This document shows positions 13,986 through 23,407 of a DNA stretch of 64,000 nucleotides, one piece after another. The notes below the pieces were generated by a model that was not told where the DNA came from, searched no databases, and saw only the letters and a list, made by a program, of their open reading frames with translations. Every line of letters begins with the position of its first letter. Positions within the stretch are counted from its first letter, which is position 1. The DNA lies in NCBI GenBank assembly GCA_964036665.1, contig OZ038531.1, positions 2,480,001 to 2,544,000 of the forward strand. Direction: 5' to 3'. A program made the position numbers and the translations under genes. The DNA is from Gordius sp. MW1 (taxonomy: Eukaryota; Nematomorpha; Gordioida; Gordea; Gordiidae).

Positions 13986-16900
13986 AATTTTGTTTAATTC
14001 CATGTGGAAACATTATAAAGGCGAAGTATAATAATGGGAATCATACATTTCAAATATAAAAGCGGGGGTTAAGAAATAAAATTGAATAAATCATAATTCA
14101 AAAGCGTCGCAAGAGTATCGTTCGTTAAAAGCGGCCAGCTATCGGCCAGGGATTTAAAATTATACTTTATTAAAATACAGCTATTTTTTGTTTAAGTAAA
14201 TGTTGGTGATTTAGAGGCCGGGCAACGCCGGATGATTTTTTTTTTATTTAATGGCGGCTGGTCCAAAATTCCCAGAGTATGATATTTGCCTTCTGGTTTA
14301 TAAGAAGTTTCATTTTATTTGACTTATTCAGGAAATTTAATGTGATATTGAAATAAGGTTTTAAAACGTTTCTGATTTGGGTTTTTTGAACCACCATAAA
14401 AGTGAGTGTAGCCTAATTTGGGCGTCTCTATTTATACCTACATGAGCGTAGCCAGAGGGGGGGGGGATAGGGAGGGGCGGCTGCCCCCCCCCTCTAAATC
14501 CAAAAATTTGTTGAAATTTATTAAAATTACGGCTAAAATTCCAAAAAATGTATACTTTGCCCCTCCCTAAATCATTATCGTCCCCCTTTAATTCTAATCC
14601 TGGCTACGCCCATGTTACTATGAGTGCAAAGTTTATTTACTTGTAAGTATTATATATATACTAAAATTTCACCATCCAAATTTTGTAAGCGATTTTTGTA
14701 TTTAAATTTTCGCAAAATTATAAACTTGTCTTTCATAATATTTCACGATAGCCAATGTACCAAAACCTGAATCCCAGTTAAAATTGAAGCAAGAGTCGGT
14801 ACAAGAAAATGCCGAAAGCAAAGAAAGCCTCAGCCTAAAAATGGTTAGAGAAACTCCAGAAGATGCATTAAATGAGGACACTTTGAAAAATCCATACTTG
14901 TATAATTATTATCGAAATTTTGCGGACGAAACCTCTCAACCAGCTCTATCCACTTCCACTCAACTTCCACAAGGCAGTGCAATGTTGAATCACGAAGATT
15001 TTCTAACTTTAAGGCTGCTAGGTTTACACTATTATATCTCTTTTCAATTATTGGGAATTAAATATTATTTTTTACTTTGAATAAATCATATTTTTTGGGT
15101 CATAGCGTTTTATAGGAATGTTGTAAAAACGGCTGGGTTTTGTTTGGTCGACCTATGGTTTTAGTAGACTAAACATAAACAGACCAACGGGTTCTCAATC
15201 TGTAAGTCTTAGTCGCATAATCAGACCAAAAGTGTTTTATGGACAAACCTTTGAGCCGGTTTTACAACACTATTTTATAGTGTAATGATGGCATTATAGC
15301 CCCCTTCTGTGGTATAATTTTAAAGTGGTTTGGCGAAGTTGTCTTTGTTAATATGTTCTTTCGTTTCTCGCTCTTTATTTTTATTTTAGTCAAAATCTTA
15401 TAAATATACAATATTAACATTGGAGAAAACATTAATATTATGTAAGATTATTATCGTATCTCTCGATACAAGGATACTTACCCCCCCCCCCCATACAACG
15501 CCGCTAACTTTCTAACACGTATATGATAATACGCGAGGTACTCTTATTCTCTTTTGTTCTTCAGAATGTAGTAGTCTACGACACCATCTGCCTTCCATGG
15601 ACGTGCTAGTTAATGTGTAGTACATAGAACTCTATTCCTGTACATTTAATTTCTAGTACGCGTATATTCCCCCCGACGACGCGCTTATGCTGATACGTAT
15701 TTGTTAATTTCTTACGCGCGAGTGATTTTCAATATACGCGTGTGATCGGATTGATAATTTTAATTCTTGTGTGATTTAATTAATTATTTAATTCTCGGAT
15801 ACAAAATATATTAGGTAGAATTCTATGTAGTAAAAAGGAGTTTAATACTTTTACCCCTCTTCCTAAATGGGAAGAGGGTGTCCCTTTATTATGCAGCTCG
15901 TTCAATATCTCCCCTCATTCCTATTCCTCATAGCTTAAATCCCATCCTGAACAAATATATAAATTTCATCATGTTATTTGAAAATAGAAAAATTATGATA
16001 ATGACAAGTATAATCATCTTATGAAAAAGGCACTATTGCGCTTAAAGTTGTGGGTTTAGTCAATTTTGGGGGGATTATTTTAAAATATAGGAATTCATTG
16101 ACATGTTATCCTTATTTAAGCTATGGCATGCATTTTTAAAATAACACTTTAGTAGTAAATAAATAAAATATATAATTTTTAACTGCCTTGTTTGAAATTG
16201 CTTCAAATTTCACCTATTGACCTCTTTTTTGGACTTAATATTATTTAAGATTTAGAGATTATTTTGGTTGGTGTGATAACCACTTTTTTCACTGAAAGTT
16301 GTTTTATACTACTTTTTAGCTAGAATAAATAAATAGTCTGATTTGAAATTGAGATATTCTTATTCGCTAATTATATCCCAGCATAAATATTCACATAAAA
16401 TCCCACCTTTTTATCTTAGTTTATAGTTTAATCAAACAAAGTATTTAATTACTGTTTATAGTGAATAATTGTTAATTTTATGCAATCAAGTTAATCGCAT
16501 GTGAGGATCATATTATAATTAAAAAAGTTATGATTAAGGAAAAATGAACTAAAATTCGTTTTATTTTTTTTATAAAAATTGTATATTAACTTTTATAAAT
16601 TTTTCCGTGATATTATAGGTGTGCGAATGTGTAAGTTAGAAAATAGCCTGGCGTACGATAATCAAACTAAATTTCTAACCGATTGGATGGCGAATAAAGT
16701 GGAAAAACCCAAGGATACCCCCTTATCTCCGATCTCGAAATTACAGGTTAATGAAGAATTTGAGGATCTAACAGAAAATTGTGCAGAAGAGATTGAAGGA
16801 GAAACTATCATTGAAATGCTACAAAATCTCGGCTATGCCACAAATTGTCCCGTTTGTTTGAATGAACTTAAATTCATTTTGCCTGAAAAGCCAGAAACTT

Positions 16901-17171
16901 CCTCAGATTCTATAAAAGTTGCATCTCCCGTTCCATCTTGGCTAGAGACTTTGTATTCTGATACTCTGAATTCTCATTTAGATATATGTCTTAATGTACA
17001 TACTTTGTCGACCATGGATACAAAAAAGGCTGTTCAAAGCAAGACTAAATTAATTAAACATAATAAAAGGTATGTCGTTTTTATGATTTACACTTTAATT
17101 CAAATTTATTTTTTAGGAAAAGTACACCACAAGAAAGTATAGTTAAATTTTTGAAAAAGTCCAGTCCCTAG
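6226..17171 (+). CDS. POLK: DNA polymerase kappa (Y-family translesion polymerase), 12 exons
   Basis: Nuclear DinB-type polymerase that extends primers past damaged bases. The coding exons are 6285-6356 (first in-frame ATG; exon acceptor at 6225), 6532-6672, 6717-6869, 8335-8662, 9243-9425, 10426-10575, 11049-11173, 11777-11984, 13534-13851, 14752-15021, 16619-17069 and 17117-17171. All junctions are AG/GT and phases match, giving 817 residues (human about 870). In order: N-clasp ([13 protein letters not shown], residues 13-24), catalytic HIDMDAFF (D93, F98 at the steric-gate position), [17 protein letters not shown] (D184, E185), finger/thumb with a helix-hairpin-helix-like VNGIGKV, little finger, UBZ4 zinc finger and a PIP box. 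The residue before DEAYL is Gly where vertebrates have Ser. The segment encoded at the end of exon 4 and in exon 5 (about residues 195-292) is hard to align with vertebrate POLK. The frame stays open from 6226 to the ATG at 6285, so an upstream exon carrying the true start cannot be excluded. Confidence 0.93.
6717..8662 (+). CDS. POLK: POLK exons 3-4: catalytic palm with metal-binding acidic residues
   Basis: Exon 3 (6717-6869) codes residues 72-122 with [12 protein letters not shown], which supplies the first metal-binding Asp (D93), and VAVGSM. Exon 4 (8335-8662) resumes in phase 0 with [16 protein letters not shown] and contains the LDEAYLDL block (D184, E185), the second catalytic acidic pair. 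The usual YHARR is YIARR here. The 1.46-kb intron between them contains a family A element ending only about 60 bp before the exon 4 acceptor. Exon 4 ends in phase 1 (AAAAG then gtaacg). Exon 5 begins AA, restoring a Glu codon, which supports the unusual linker being spliced in. Confidence 0.9.
7600..8105. repeat. Unclassified repeat-like block in POLK intron 3
   Basis: It is less AT-rich than its surroundings, with segments such as AAAAGTTTTAGCTCTTTTGG and AATGGCCCAAAAGGTCAAAA. These resemble, at low identity, parts of the arms of the foldback element at 61139-62662. No terminal repeats were found, so this could be a distant remnant or coincidence. Confidence 0.3.
8156..8273. mobile_element. 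Family A MITE copy
   Basis: Inverted ends: GTGTTGTAAAAACGGCTTGG on the left and CCGGCCGTTTTTTGCGACAC on the right. The middle is TCGACTAAAACC palindromic sequence. It lies in POLK intron 3. Confidence 0.8.
8688..8850. mobile_element. Family B MITE copy
   Basis: It starts CATGGGCATAGCCAGG and ends TTTTGGCTACGCCCA. G-rich and C-rich stretches flank an AT-rich middle. It starts 26 bp after POLK exon 4. Confidence 0.75.
9966..10226 (+). pseudogene. 3' fragment of a LINE reverse-transcriptase-type ORF
   Basis: The open frame reads [15 protein letters not shown], then [25 protein letters not shown] and [14 protein letters not shown], ending in a stop. This follows the pattern at the C-terminus of some LINE polyproteins (ER..KY..L, F.P...E..G..G, GRR, S....R.N), though two usually conserved positions are changed. 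It sits in POLK intron 5 in sense orientation, with no donor or acceptor in a usable phase. I read it as a 5'-truncated insertion; the similarity is from memory and moderate. Confidence 0.5.
10603..10740. mobile_element. Family A MITE copy
   Basis: Left end GTGTAAAAACGGCTGGG; right end CCCAGCCGTTTTAACAACAC. It is inserted 27 bp downstream of the POLK exon 6 donor. Confidence 0.8.
11588..11682. mobile_element. Family A MITE copy (short)
   Basis: TAAAAACGGCTGG at the left and CCAACCGTTTTTACAACAC at the right flank a TCGACTAAAACC core. It lies in POLK intron 7. Confidence 0.75.
12348..12390. mobile_element. Family A MITE, left end only
   Basis: Only the left terminus ATGTTGTAAAAGCGGCTGG is present before the sequence diverges, so this is a truncated copy in POLK intron 8. 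Confidence 0.5.
12653..13440 (+). repeat. Family C repeat copy with internally repeated 3' segments
   Basis: It starts TTAATTGCCATGCTTATGGG and follows the family through TCCTGTCCAACTTGTAATTT. The distal part is then repeated. CTAATGACCGCTGGTTGG or a close variant appears near 12807 and 13290, and GCCAAAATTCTGG-type blocks recur near 13025, 13185 and 13420. It fills most of POLK intron 8. Confidence 0.6.
13891..13985. repeat. (TTTA)n microsatellite, about 90 bp
   Basis: An uninterrupted TTTA tetranucleotide run 40 bp after the POLK exon 9 donor. It is likely length-polymorphic. Confidence 0.95.
14441..14614. mobile_element. Family B MITE copy
   Basis: Starts CATGAGCGTAGCCAGAGG, ends CTGGCTACGCCCATG, with long G and C runs inside. 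It lies in POLK intron 9, before exon 10. Confidence 0.8.
15117..15271. mobile_element. Family A MITE copy
   Basis: Left ATGTTGTAAAAACGGCTGGG, right GAGCCGGTTTTACAACAC. It lies in POLK intron 10, 95 bp after exon 10. Confidence 0.75.
16619..17171 (+). CDS. POLK: POLK exons 11-12: UBZ4 zinc finger and PIP box
   Basis: Exon 11 (16619-17069) begins by completing LLGVRMCKL, the end of the little finger (human RLMGVRISSF). It then encodes a UBZ4-type ubiquitin-binding zinc finger with CPVC (C726, C729) and HLDIC (H769, C773). Exon 12 (17117-17171) adds 18 residues with QESIVKFL, fitting the PCNA-interacting pattern Q-x-x-I-x-x-F-L, before the TAG stop. Vertebrate POLK has two UBZ fingers; only one is seen here. 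Both elements normally recruit the polymerase to ubiquitinated PCNA at stalled forks. Confidence 0.88.
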
Positions 17172-18288
17172 AGACATGTTACTCTGAAAACTTCCATAGC
17201 AATAAACACGCGCAATTTATACGTTTATTATTATTAATATATGCATAGTTAATGTTGTTGTTATGCTTTGACCGCTATATGAATATATATAAAAATTTTG
17301 TATTTTAAGCGAAGAATTCTATAAAATATATAGAATACTATTTGGTAGAAATTTTATGAAAAAAACATATGAAAATTTGTAGGACAAATTACATATAAAT
17401 TAGTCATTATATAAATAAACCAACAACTTAGACAAGTTGCCAAAAGGTAATCAGTCAGGCCCAAAAACGAAAATGAAATTCGGGCGAGGTCGAAAACATT
17501 TAAGCCAACCAGCGGTCATTAGCAAGTCCATATGCGAAAGCAAAATAAGAAGTCTTTTGCAGAAACTTAAGTCCACCGCCATTAAAAATCCGTATAAATT
17601 TCCACAGCAATTATTAAAAAAATTACAAGTTGGACAGGACGGACGGACAACCCAAAACGAGCCCATTATTTGCATAGCAATTAATAAAATTAGCTTAGAC
17701 TTAATTTAAGTTATTTTAAATTTTACTTTAAATAATAATGTAGATTATTTACCGCGTAATATGACCTCGTCTGTGGTAGACAGGTGAGTATTAGAAAGTA
17801 ATAATTTTAAAATGTCGATATAGGTACTATATCCAAGGTAACGCATAAATTATTCAAAAGTAGTTCAAAAAATATTTGATATGTGATTACACTAGTTAAC
17901 CTTGTCAAAATAGATAAAACTTAATTAAGTAAATGACTTTTTATAAGTATTAAGTGTTTTTATATAAATTAAATATTATAATCATCCAATTATTATAAGT
18001 TTTTAGTATCATGAATCTTGGATACCCAATAAATTTGGAGAAAAATTATTATTTTGAAATAATAAAACTCGGTTTTTGCATTAATTTAATTTGTTATAGA
18101 ATATTTTTCCTTTGGTATGCTTGCAGAAACTATTTAATTTCGCTAAATTTATATATATATAAAATGATTTCAACTTTAATTCTATATAAGTTTAAATCAA
18201 TAATTATTAAGTGATAAAAAATATATATTACATAGTTGGCTGTCTGTTAGACCATCTATAATAAATTTTTAGGTTATATATAAAATTT
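17172..18288. other. POLK 3' flank, AT-rich, with a family C copy
   Basis: It contains the 3' untranslated region of POLK (end not assigned) and a family C repeat listed separately. The rest is AT-rich without a recognisable gene; the open frame at 18011-18214 is low-complexity. Confidence 0.45.
17429..17690 (-). repeat. Family C repeat copy, reverse orientation, well preserved
   Basis: It runs from GACAAGTTGCC through CGGGCGAGGTCGAAAA, CCAGCGGTCATTAGC, CACCGCCATTAAAAATCC, ACAAGTTGGACAGGACGG and CGAGCCCATTATTTGCATAG to CAATTAAT. This is one of the clearest full copies and useful as a reference for the family. Open frames here on both strands are artefacts of the repeat. Confidence 0.75.
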
Positions 18289-18700
18289 GGCCAATGGTCA
18301 TTTTTCTCCATTGGTCAGCGGACGGCCAAAAAGTCATATTATCAATGGTATTATCAGGAACAATCATAAAAGTCAAAAAAAACGGAAAAAAAATTTCGAT
18401 TCACAATTTTTCCAATGGTCATTTTTTTCCAATGGTCAGCAGCCAGGACACGGTAAAAGTTGATATAAATTCATAAGAGTCAAAAAAAAACGAAAAAAAA
18501 ATTTTCGAATCACATTTTGGCCAATGGTCATTTTTTTCCATTGGTCAGCAGCCAGGACACGGTAAAAGTGGATGTAAATTCATAATAGTCAAAAAAAACG
18601 AAAAAAAAATTTTCGAATCACATTTTGGCCAATGGTCATTTTTTTCCATTGGTCAGCAGCCAACGGACGGCCAAAAAGTCTTTTTATCAATGGTAGTAAC
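18289..18700. repeat. Family D tandem units (about 108-121 bp)
   Basis: The word CCAATGGTCA recurs at about 18291, 18412, 18521 and 18629. Each is followed by T-rich sequence, CATTGGTCAGCAGCCA, ACGGTAAAAGT or ACGGCCAAAAAGTC, and an A-rich tract with CGAAAAAAAA. Neighbouring units are nearly identical, so this is a young local tandem array. Further, more widely spaced units lie at about 19001 and 19348. Confidence 0.8.
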
Positions 18701-18721
18701 AAGAACAATCATAAGAGTAAA

Positions 18722-18970
18722 AAAAACTCCGGGATTCGAACCCACAAACTAGTTAAATTAATTAAAATTAAAAGTAAACAGCGTGAGAAGACATTCGGTG
18801 CGTGACAAGACATTCGGTGCAAGACACCGAAGAGCGTGACAATATATAGATTCGGTGCGAGACATTCGGTAGCGTGACAAGACATCGGAAAATGGAAAGT
18901 GGCCCATAATGAAACATAGACCCTTGTAGGGGAGGGCATAGGGTAATTATCAATGTTAACCAATTCAAAA
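18722..18970 (-). repeat. tRNA-like B-box plus short tandem repeats (SINE-like)
   Basis: On the minus strand GGGTTCGAATCCCGGAG (18726-18742) matches the T-arm/B-box of tRNAs. Next to it (18779-18895) is a short tandem of GTGACAAGACATTCGGT-like words. The stretch ends with CATAGGGTAATTATCAATGT, which recurs at about 19258. I infer a tRNA-derived SINE amplified with the family D units. Confidence 0.5.
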
Positions 18971-19000
18971 ACGGAAAAAAAATTTCGATTTATACTTTGG

Positions 19001-19400
19001 CCAATGGTCATTTTTTTAATTGGTCAGTAGCCAGCGGACGGCCAAAAGGTCACATTATCAATGGTCTTAACAAGAACAATATATTAATTTAATTTAAAAA
19101 ATAAATAAAAATTTTGCCCTCTCCGGGATTCGAACCCTATTAGTAAAGGCATAGGGTTTGGTAAGGGGCACAGGGACCCATATCAGTAAAGGCATAGGCT
19201 TTGGTAAGGGGCACAGGGACCCATATCAGTAGAGGCGTAGGCCCTTGTAGGAAAGGGCATAGGGTAATTATTATCAATGTTAACCTATTCAAAGACGAAA
19301 AAATACCATAAATTGCATATAGCAATTAAAAATTTCGCTTTATTTGGCCAATGGTCATTTTTTCATTGGTTAGTAGCCAGCGGACGGTCAAAAATTCATA
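19001..19400 (-). repeat. Family D units with a second tRNA-like B-box and a 44-bp tandem repeat
   Basis: A second GGGTTCGAATCCCGGAG lies on the minus strand at about 19121-19137. It is followed on the plus strand by two near-identical units of about 44 bp (AAAGGCATAGG.TTTGG, AAGGGGCACAGGGACCCATA) and a third diverged unit to about 19265. Family D words lie at 19001 and 19348. Confidence 0.55.
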
Positions 19401-19451
19401 TTATCAATGGTATTAACAAGAACAAAATATTAATTTAATTTAAAAAAATTA

Positions 19452-19530
19452 AAAAAAAATTCGTCCTCTCCCTGGCTTGAACCCGGGATATCCAGGTCAC
19501 AAAGCTGGCGCCAATAACTTGGTGGACGAC
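19452..19530 (-). pseudogene. tRNA-like sequence (tRNA-derived SINE head or tRNA pseudogene)
   Basis: Read on the minus strand it shows TTATTGGCGCCAGC (D-arm/A-box side), an anticodon-arm shape CCAGC-TTTGTGA-CCTGG whose loop would give anticodon TGT, then CCCGGGTTCAAGCCAGGGAG (T-arm/B-box) and AGAGGAC at the 3' side. The 5' acceptor strand does not pair well, and the sequence runs on into family C DNA, so it is not a functional tRNA as far as I can see. Confidence 0.55.
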
Positions 19531-19583
19531 GACGGACGACGGACAACCAAAAACGAGCCCATAAATTGCATAGCAATTAATAA
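19531..19583 (-). repeat. Family C repeat end
   Basis: GGACAACCAAAAACGAGCCC, then ATAAATTGCATAGCAATTAA: the terminal 50 bp of the family, joined to the tRNA-like sequence. Confidence 0.65.
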
Positions 19584-19614
19584 TATTTTTTTGATAGACA
19601 TTAGGGTATAGTCT

Positions 19615-19780
19615 CATGGGCGCAGCTAGGATTGGATTTAGAGGGGGGCAATAATGATTTAGGGAGGGGCAACATGAGAACCTTTAGTAATTGTAGTTAT
19701 ACTTATGGCAATTTTTGAAGATTTTTTGGATTTGGAGGGGGGCAGCCGCCCCTCCCTGCCACCCCCTGGCTACGACTATG
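19615..19780. mobile_element. Family B MITE copy
   Basis: Starts CATGGGCGCAGCTAGG and ends CCTGGCTACGACTATG, with GGCAATAATGATTTAGGGAG inside. A degraded second partial end follows to about 19822. Confidence 0.75.
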
Positions 19781-20385
19781 AGTATAGTTGCCCCTCCTTA
19801 ACCACCCCTGACTATGCCAATGTATAATAATTTATGTAAAATAACAATATCTAAAATTGACAATGTGTGTGTCAATTTTGTTAGGATAAATGTTAAAACC
19901 TTGAATTTTGGAATTTTTAAAAATGGCTAAAAATATAAAGTTTTCCTTATGCACCACCAAAATCATATAAGAGTCCTTCAACCGTTTGAAATCTTATTTT
20001 TTTTCAAGATTCCTGCTTACATAATTAGGAAATGAGACATGAGTACATGCTTACGCATAAATCATATCCTTAATAAATTCTTATAATAATTATATTATTA
20101 AATGGATACACTCTAGTTTACATTTCTGTTATCAAGCTAGAGGGCTTTCAATTTAAATAGAGGCGCACTCGAAATAATTCCTTAAATATTCACTTTCTAG
20201 ATGTCTGTATAATATTTTGTAGCATTCAATTTTGTTGGTAAAAATAAATTATGTAAGTTTTTTTCCTTATTACAGGATCACAAGCAGGTTTTTTTTTAAA
20301 TTTATTGACTTTTTATAAATCACTAGCGAGCACATAAGGTATAATTAAAATTGGTAGCAGTAATAATACAAATTTTTTATTGCTA

Positions 20386-20490
20386 CCCAATTTATGGGCT
20401 CGCTTTTGGTTGTCCATCTTGTCCGTCCGTCCTGTCCAACTTGTAAATTCTCAATAGTTGCCCTGGAAACTTGTACGGGTTTTTATTAAT
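20386..20490 (+). repeat. Family C repeat, 5' end only
   Basis: CAATTTATGGGCTCGCTTTT, then a duplicated GTCCGTCC run and CCTGTCCAACTTGTAAATT; truncated after about 100 bp. Confidence 0.65.
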
Positions 20491-21047
20491 ATTTAGTAAT
20501 CTTTATTTGTGTACCTACTGCATTATTATATATAAATATTTAGGCAAAGTTTATAATTAAAGTTTACGACAAAAGATGCGGGTTAATTTTATAACCCTTT
20601 TGTTTTCACTAAATAATTTATAACTCTTATTTGCAAATTTTACCTAACCATTGTAATAATTTCGAATTATAAGATATAGAAGTAAGTTTTAATTTCTCAT
20701 CAATTTTAAAGTTGTAAAAAATTCATTTTGGAAATAAAGAATTTTATTCTTATATACATACTATGCCTAAGAGCGAGACAAATTGCTAAAGATCATTACT
20801 ACTCATCTTAAATCAAAGTATGGCGAAATTATAGGTGAGGCTAAAGGGGCAAATGCCCCTACAGATATGCCTATACCAATATTGCTAGGGGGGGGGTCAT
20901 AAAGAATTTGCTTAATTGGTAGAACTAAAGACAACAATTTTTGTCAAAAAACAATCCAAAAGATGTAAAGACAGAGATAATACAAAATGGAAAATGAGGT
21001 GTTAATAAAGTTATTGATGGTCATTGCCTGAGCATTTAGATAGTTTT

Positions 21048-21201
21048 ATGGCGTAGCCAGCATTGGGATTAGAGGGTGGCAATAATTGATTAGGGAGGGG
21101 TTTTTTGAAGTTTTAGCCATTATTTTAACAAATTTCAACAAATTATGGGATTTAGAGAGGGACAGCCACCCATCCCGGTCCCGCCCTTGGCTACGCCCAT
21201 G
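21048..21201. mobile_element. Family B MITE copy
   Basis: GGCGTAGCCAGCATTGGG to CTTGGCTACGCCCATGG, with the usual AT-rich core. Confidence 0.75.
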
Positions 21202-21363
21202 GATCGTTACATTTGTTTTAAACACGTCCATAACTTTAAAAGCAAACTTTGGCCCAACATTTCTTCTGTTAATTTACTTGCCCATGAGACAAATTTTTAT
21301 AATAAATACTTTAAATTTTTATTTGCATTATAACATGTTAAATTTGTTATCGTTAAAAAAATA

Positions 21364-21880
21364 GAGGCTGGGGCTAGTGCTAGCCACAAATGACAAGATT
21401 TAAAAATCAAGAGTTTTGTTTAATAATTTAATTTTGTGTAATTTGGAATAGAAATAACATTGATAAACTAATTAAAGATTTTTATCATTGCGGAATCTGC
21501 CTTTTATTGGTACTTGGTCATATTGTAATCTTGGACCTTTTTTATTTATATTATTACATTTGCATTCACTATGTTTTTTATAATACAACAATTGTTTTAT
21601 TTATTTGAATAAGCAAACACTAATAAGAAGTGAAAACTTATGGATTAATCTATCCCCCAAAAGGGGCTATGACTAGCCCCAGAATTTTTATTTTTTTCAA
21701 ATAATTTGTGAGAAAACTATTACTTTTTTTCCATTTGAATTTTTTTCCTATAGTAAAACTGAGCCTTAAAAATACGTTCCAACAAAAATTTTTTTAAAAA
21801 TAATCTTTAGTTTATTTTAAAACGGGATTAAGTTTTTAATGGCTATATGTCCCCGGTCTCCCCTACTATGTATCTCGATC
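21364..21880 (-). mobile_element. Family G repeat, uninterrupted copy
   Basis: Bounded by GGGGCTAGTGCTAGCC at the left and TGTCCCCGGTCTCCCC at the right. It contains GGGGCTATGACTAGCCCCAG at 21665-21684. Its reverse complement aligns along its length with 29088-30326 once the insertion there is removed, which defines the family. Confidence 0.6.
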
Positions 21881-22270
21881 AAAAATGTTTAAAATTCAAC
21901 ATTTTGTCACCCCCCCCCCCAAATCAATCAGCGAGAATTCACGCAACCCCCATGGATTTAGTTTCGAATTAAATTTCATCATTTTGACTCCTCGATAATT
22001 TTGCCCTTCTTAATTTAAAGTACAACAAATAATGCAATAAACGTAATTAAAGGATGAGTTTTTATTTTGCTTGCTTCGTCATGATGGGCTTAAGCCTAGA
22101 TTTGACGGGCTGCATTAGCAAATTAGTTTGGCGTTATGTCTTCTTGACATTGAATTTTATCACACACACATTTTCCAATCAATCATCGGCCTTAATTCGC
22201 AAGGGGTGGATTTGAAAGAAATTAAAGGGAATGAAAGGCTGCGCTTAATACACGATTTAATAGCGGATTG

Positions 22271-22436
22271 CATGGGCGTAGCCAAGGAGGGGGGCAGGGA
22301 GGGGCGGCTGCCCCCCTCTAAATCCAAAAATTTGTTGAAATTTATAAAAATCATGGCTAAAATTTCAAATAAAGATCATTTTGCCCCTCCCTCAATCATT
22401 ATTGCCCCCCTCTAATCCCAATGCTGACTACGCATG
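22271..22436. mobile_element. Family B MITE copy
   Basis: CATGGGCGTAGCCAAGG to GCTGACTACGCATG. Confidence 0.8.
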
Positions 22437-22493
22437 TGATTCCTTGTGCTTGTCCATTAAGATGCGACGAAAGATCTTTTGCCTGATTACTAG

Positions 22494-23090
22494 AGCCCTG
22501 TACGGCCAGGCTAGGGCAAAATTAAAAAAAAAATGCTAGCCGAAGCTTGAGCCAGGCTCGAATAAGACCCAATAACTAACCTATTATAAAATATGATTTA
22601 AATAAACCCGACTCTATATAATATAAATATACTACATTTACAGCTTATATAAAAGTAGCTTTTAAACTTCACCAGTCCCCTCCCCTTGTTTATATTAGTT
22701 TTCTGATCTAAATTGCCATTATTTTATTAATTGTTTAAGTACTTATATAAATCCATCGTGGGTAGCTATTAAAACTTTAAAGATAACATAGGTAAATATT
22801 CCAAAAAGTTTTTTATTTCAAAACGTTTAATAAAATATAATTTATAAAGTTGTATTTTTAGGTTTAGATAAAAACATTTCAAAACTTATTCTATTCTAAG
22901 TTAAATAACCAATTATAGCAGATAAGTGAAATCATTTTTAAAATTGCAATTTGCCAAAAAGTGTTTATCGAAAAAATGGCCTGGCTTGGGGTCGAGTATA
23001 AATATAAAAGGCAATTCGCGCTCGAGCAAATGTAAAAATATAATAACTAGCCGGGCTTGAACCAAATTTATTTTGCGAAGCTTTAGCTAT
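22494..23090. repeat. Possible hAT-like repeat remnant
   Basis: The left edge TAGAGCCCTGTACGGCC resembles the left end of the hAT-like element at 50958. GCCTGGCTTGGGGTCGAG and GCCGGGCTTGAACC occur near the right side. No matching target duplication was found. Confidence 0.35.
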
Positions 23091-23243
23091 TATATTTACA
23101 CAATTGTTCAAAAATTGTGTTTTAAAATAGGAACTTAAGTAATCCAGTAATTTGATAAAATATAAATTATATATATTTTTTCTGATGATTGGGAGCTAGA
23201 ATTAAACTTTTTTTGCAGGATGGACAACTCGCAATTGTTTAAG

Positions 23244-23407
23244 CATGGGCGTAGTCGTCATTGGAACTAGAAAGGGGCAATAATGATATCTGGAGGGGCA
23301 AAATGATAATTTTCTGAAATTTTAGCCATACTTTTAATAAATTTTAAAAAAATTTGGATTTAGAGGGAGGCAACCGCCCCTCCCTGCCCCCCTTGGCTAC
23401 GCCCATG
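23244..23407. mobile_element. Family B MITE copy
   Basis: CATGGGCGTAGTCGTCATTG to CTTGGCTACGCCCATG. Another degraded G/C-rich fragment follows at about 23455-23512. Confidence 0.8.

Noticed and set aside
17437-17709. Basic 90-codon open frame
   Set aside because: It is entirely within a family C repeat copy, and similar frames appear in other copies.
18289-19400. Tandem repeats considered as a CRISPR-like array
   Set aside because: The units are about 108-121 bp with no short repeat/variable spacer pattern, the context is eukaryotic, and they are explained by a local tandem SINE-like repeat.
19452-19530. Functional tRNA-Thr(TGT) gene
   Set aside because: The anticodon and T-arms look right, but the acceptor stem does not pair well and the sequence is fused to repeat DNA.
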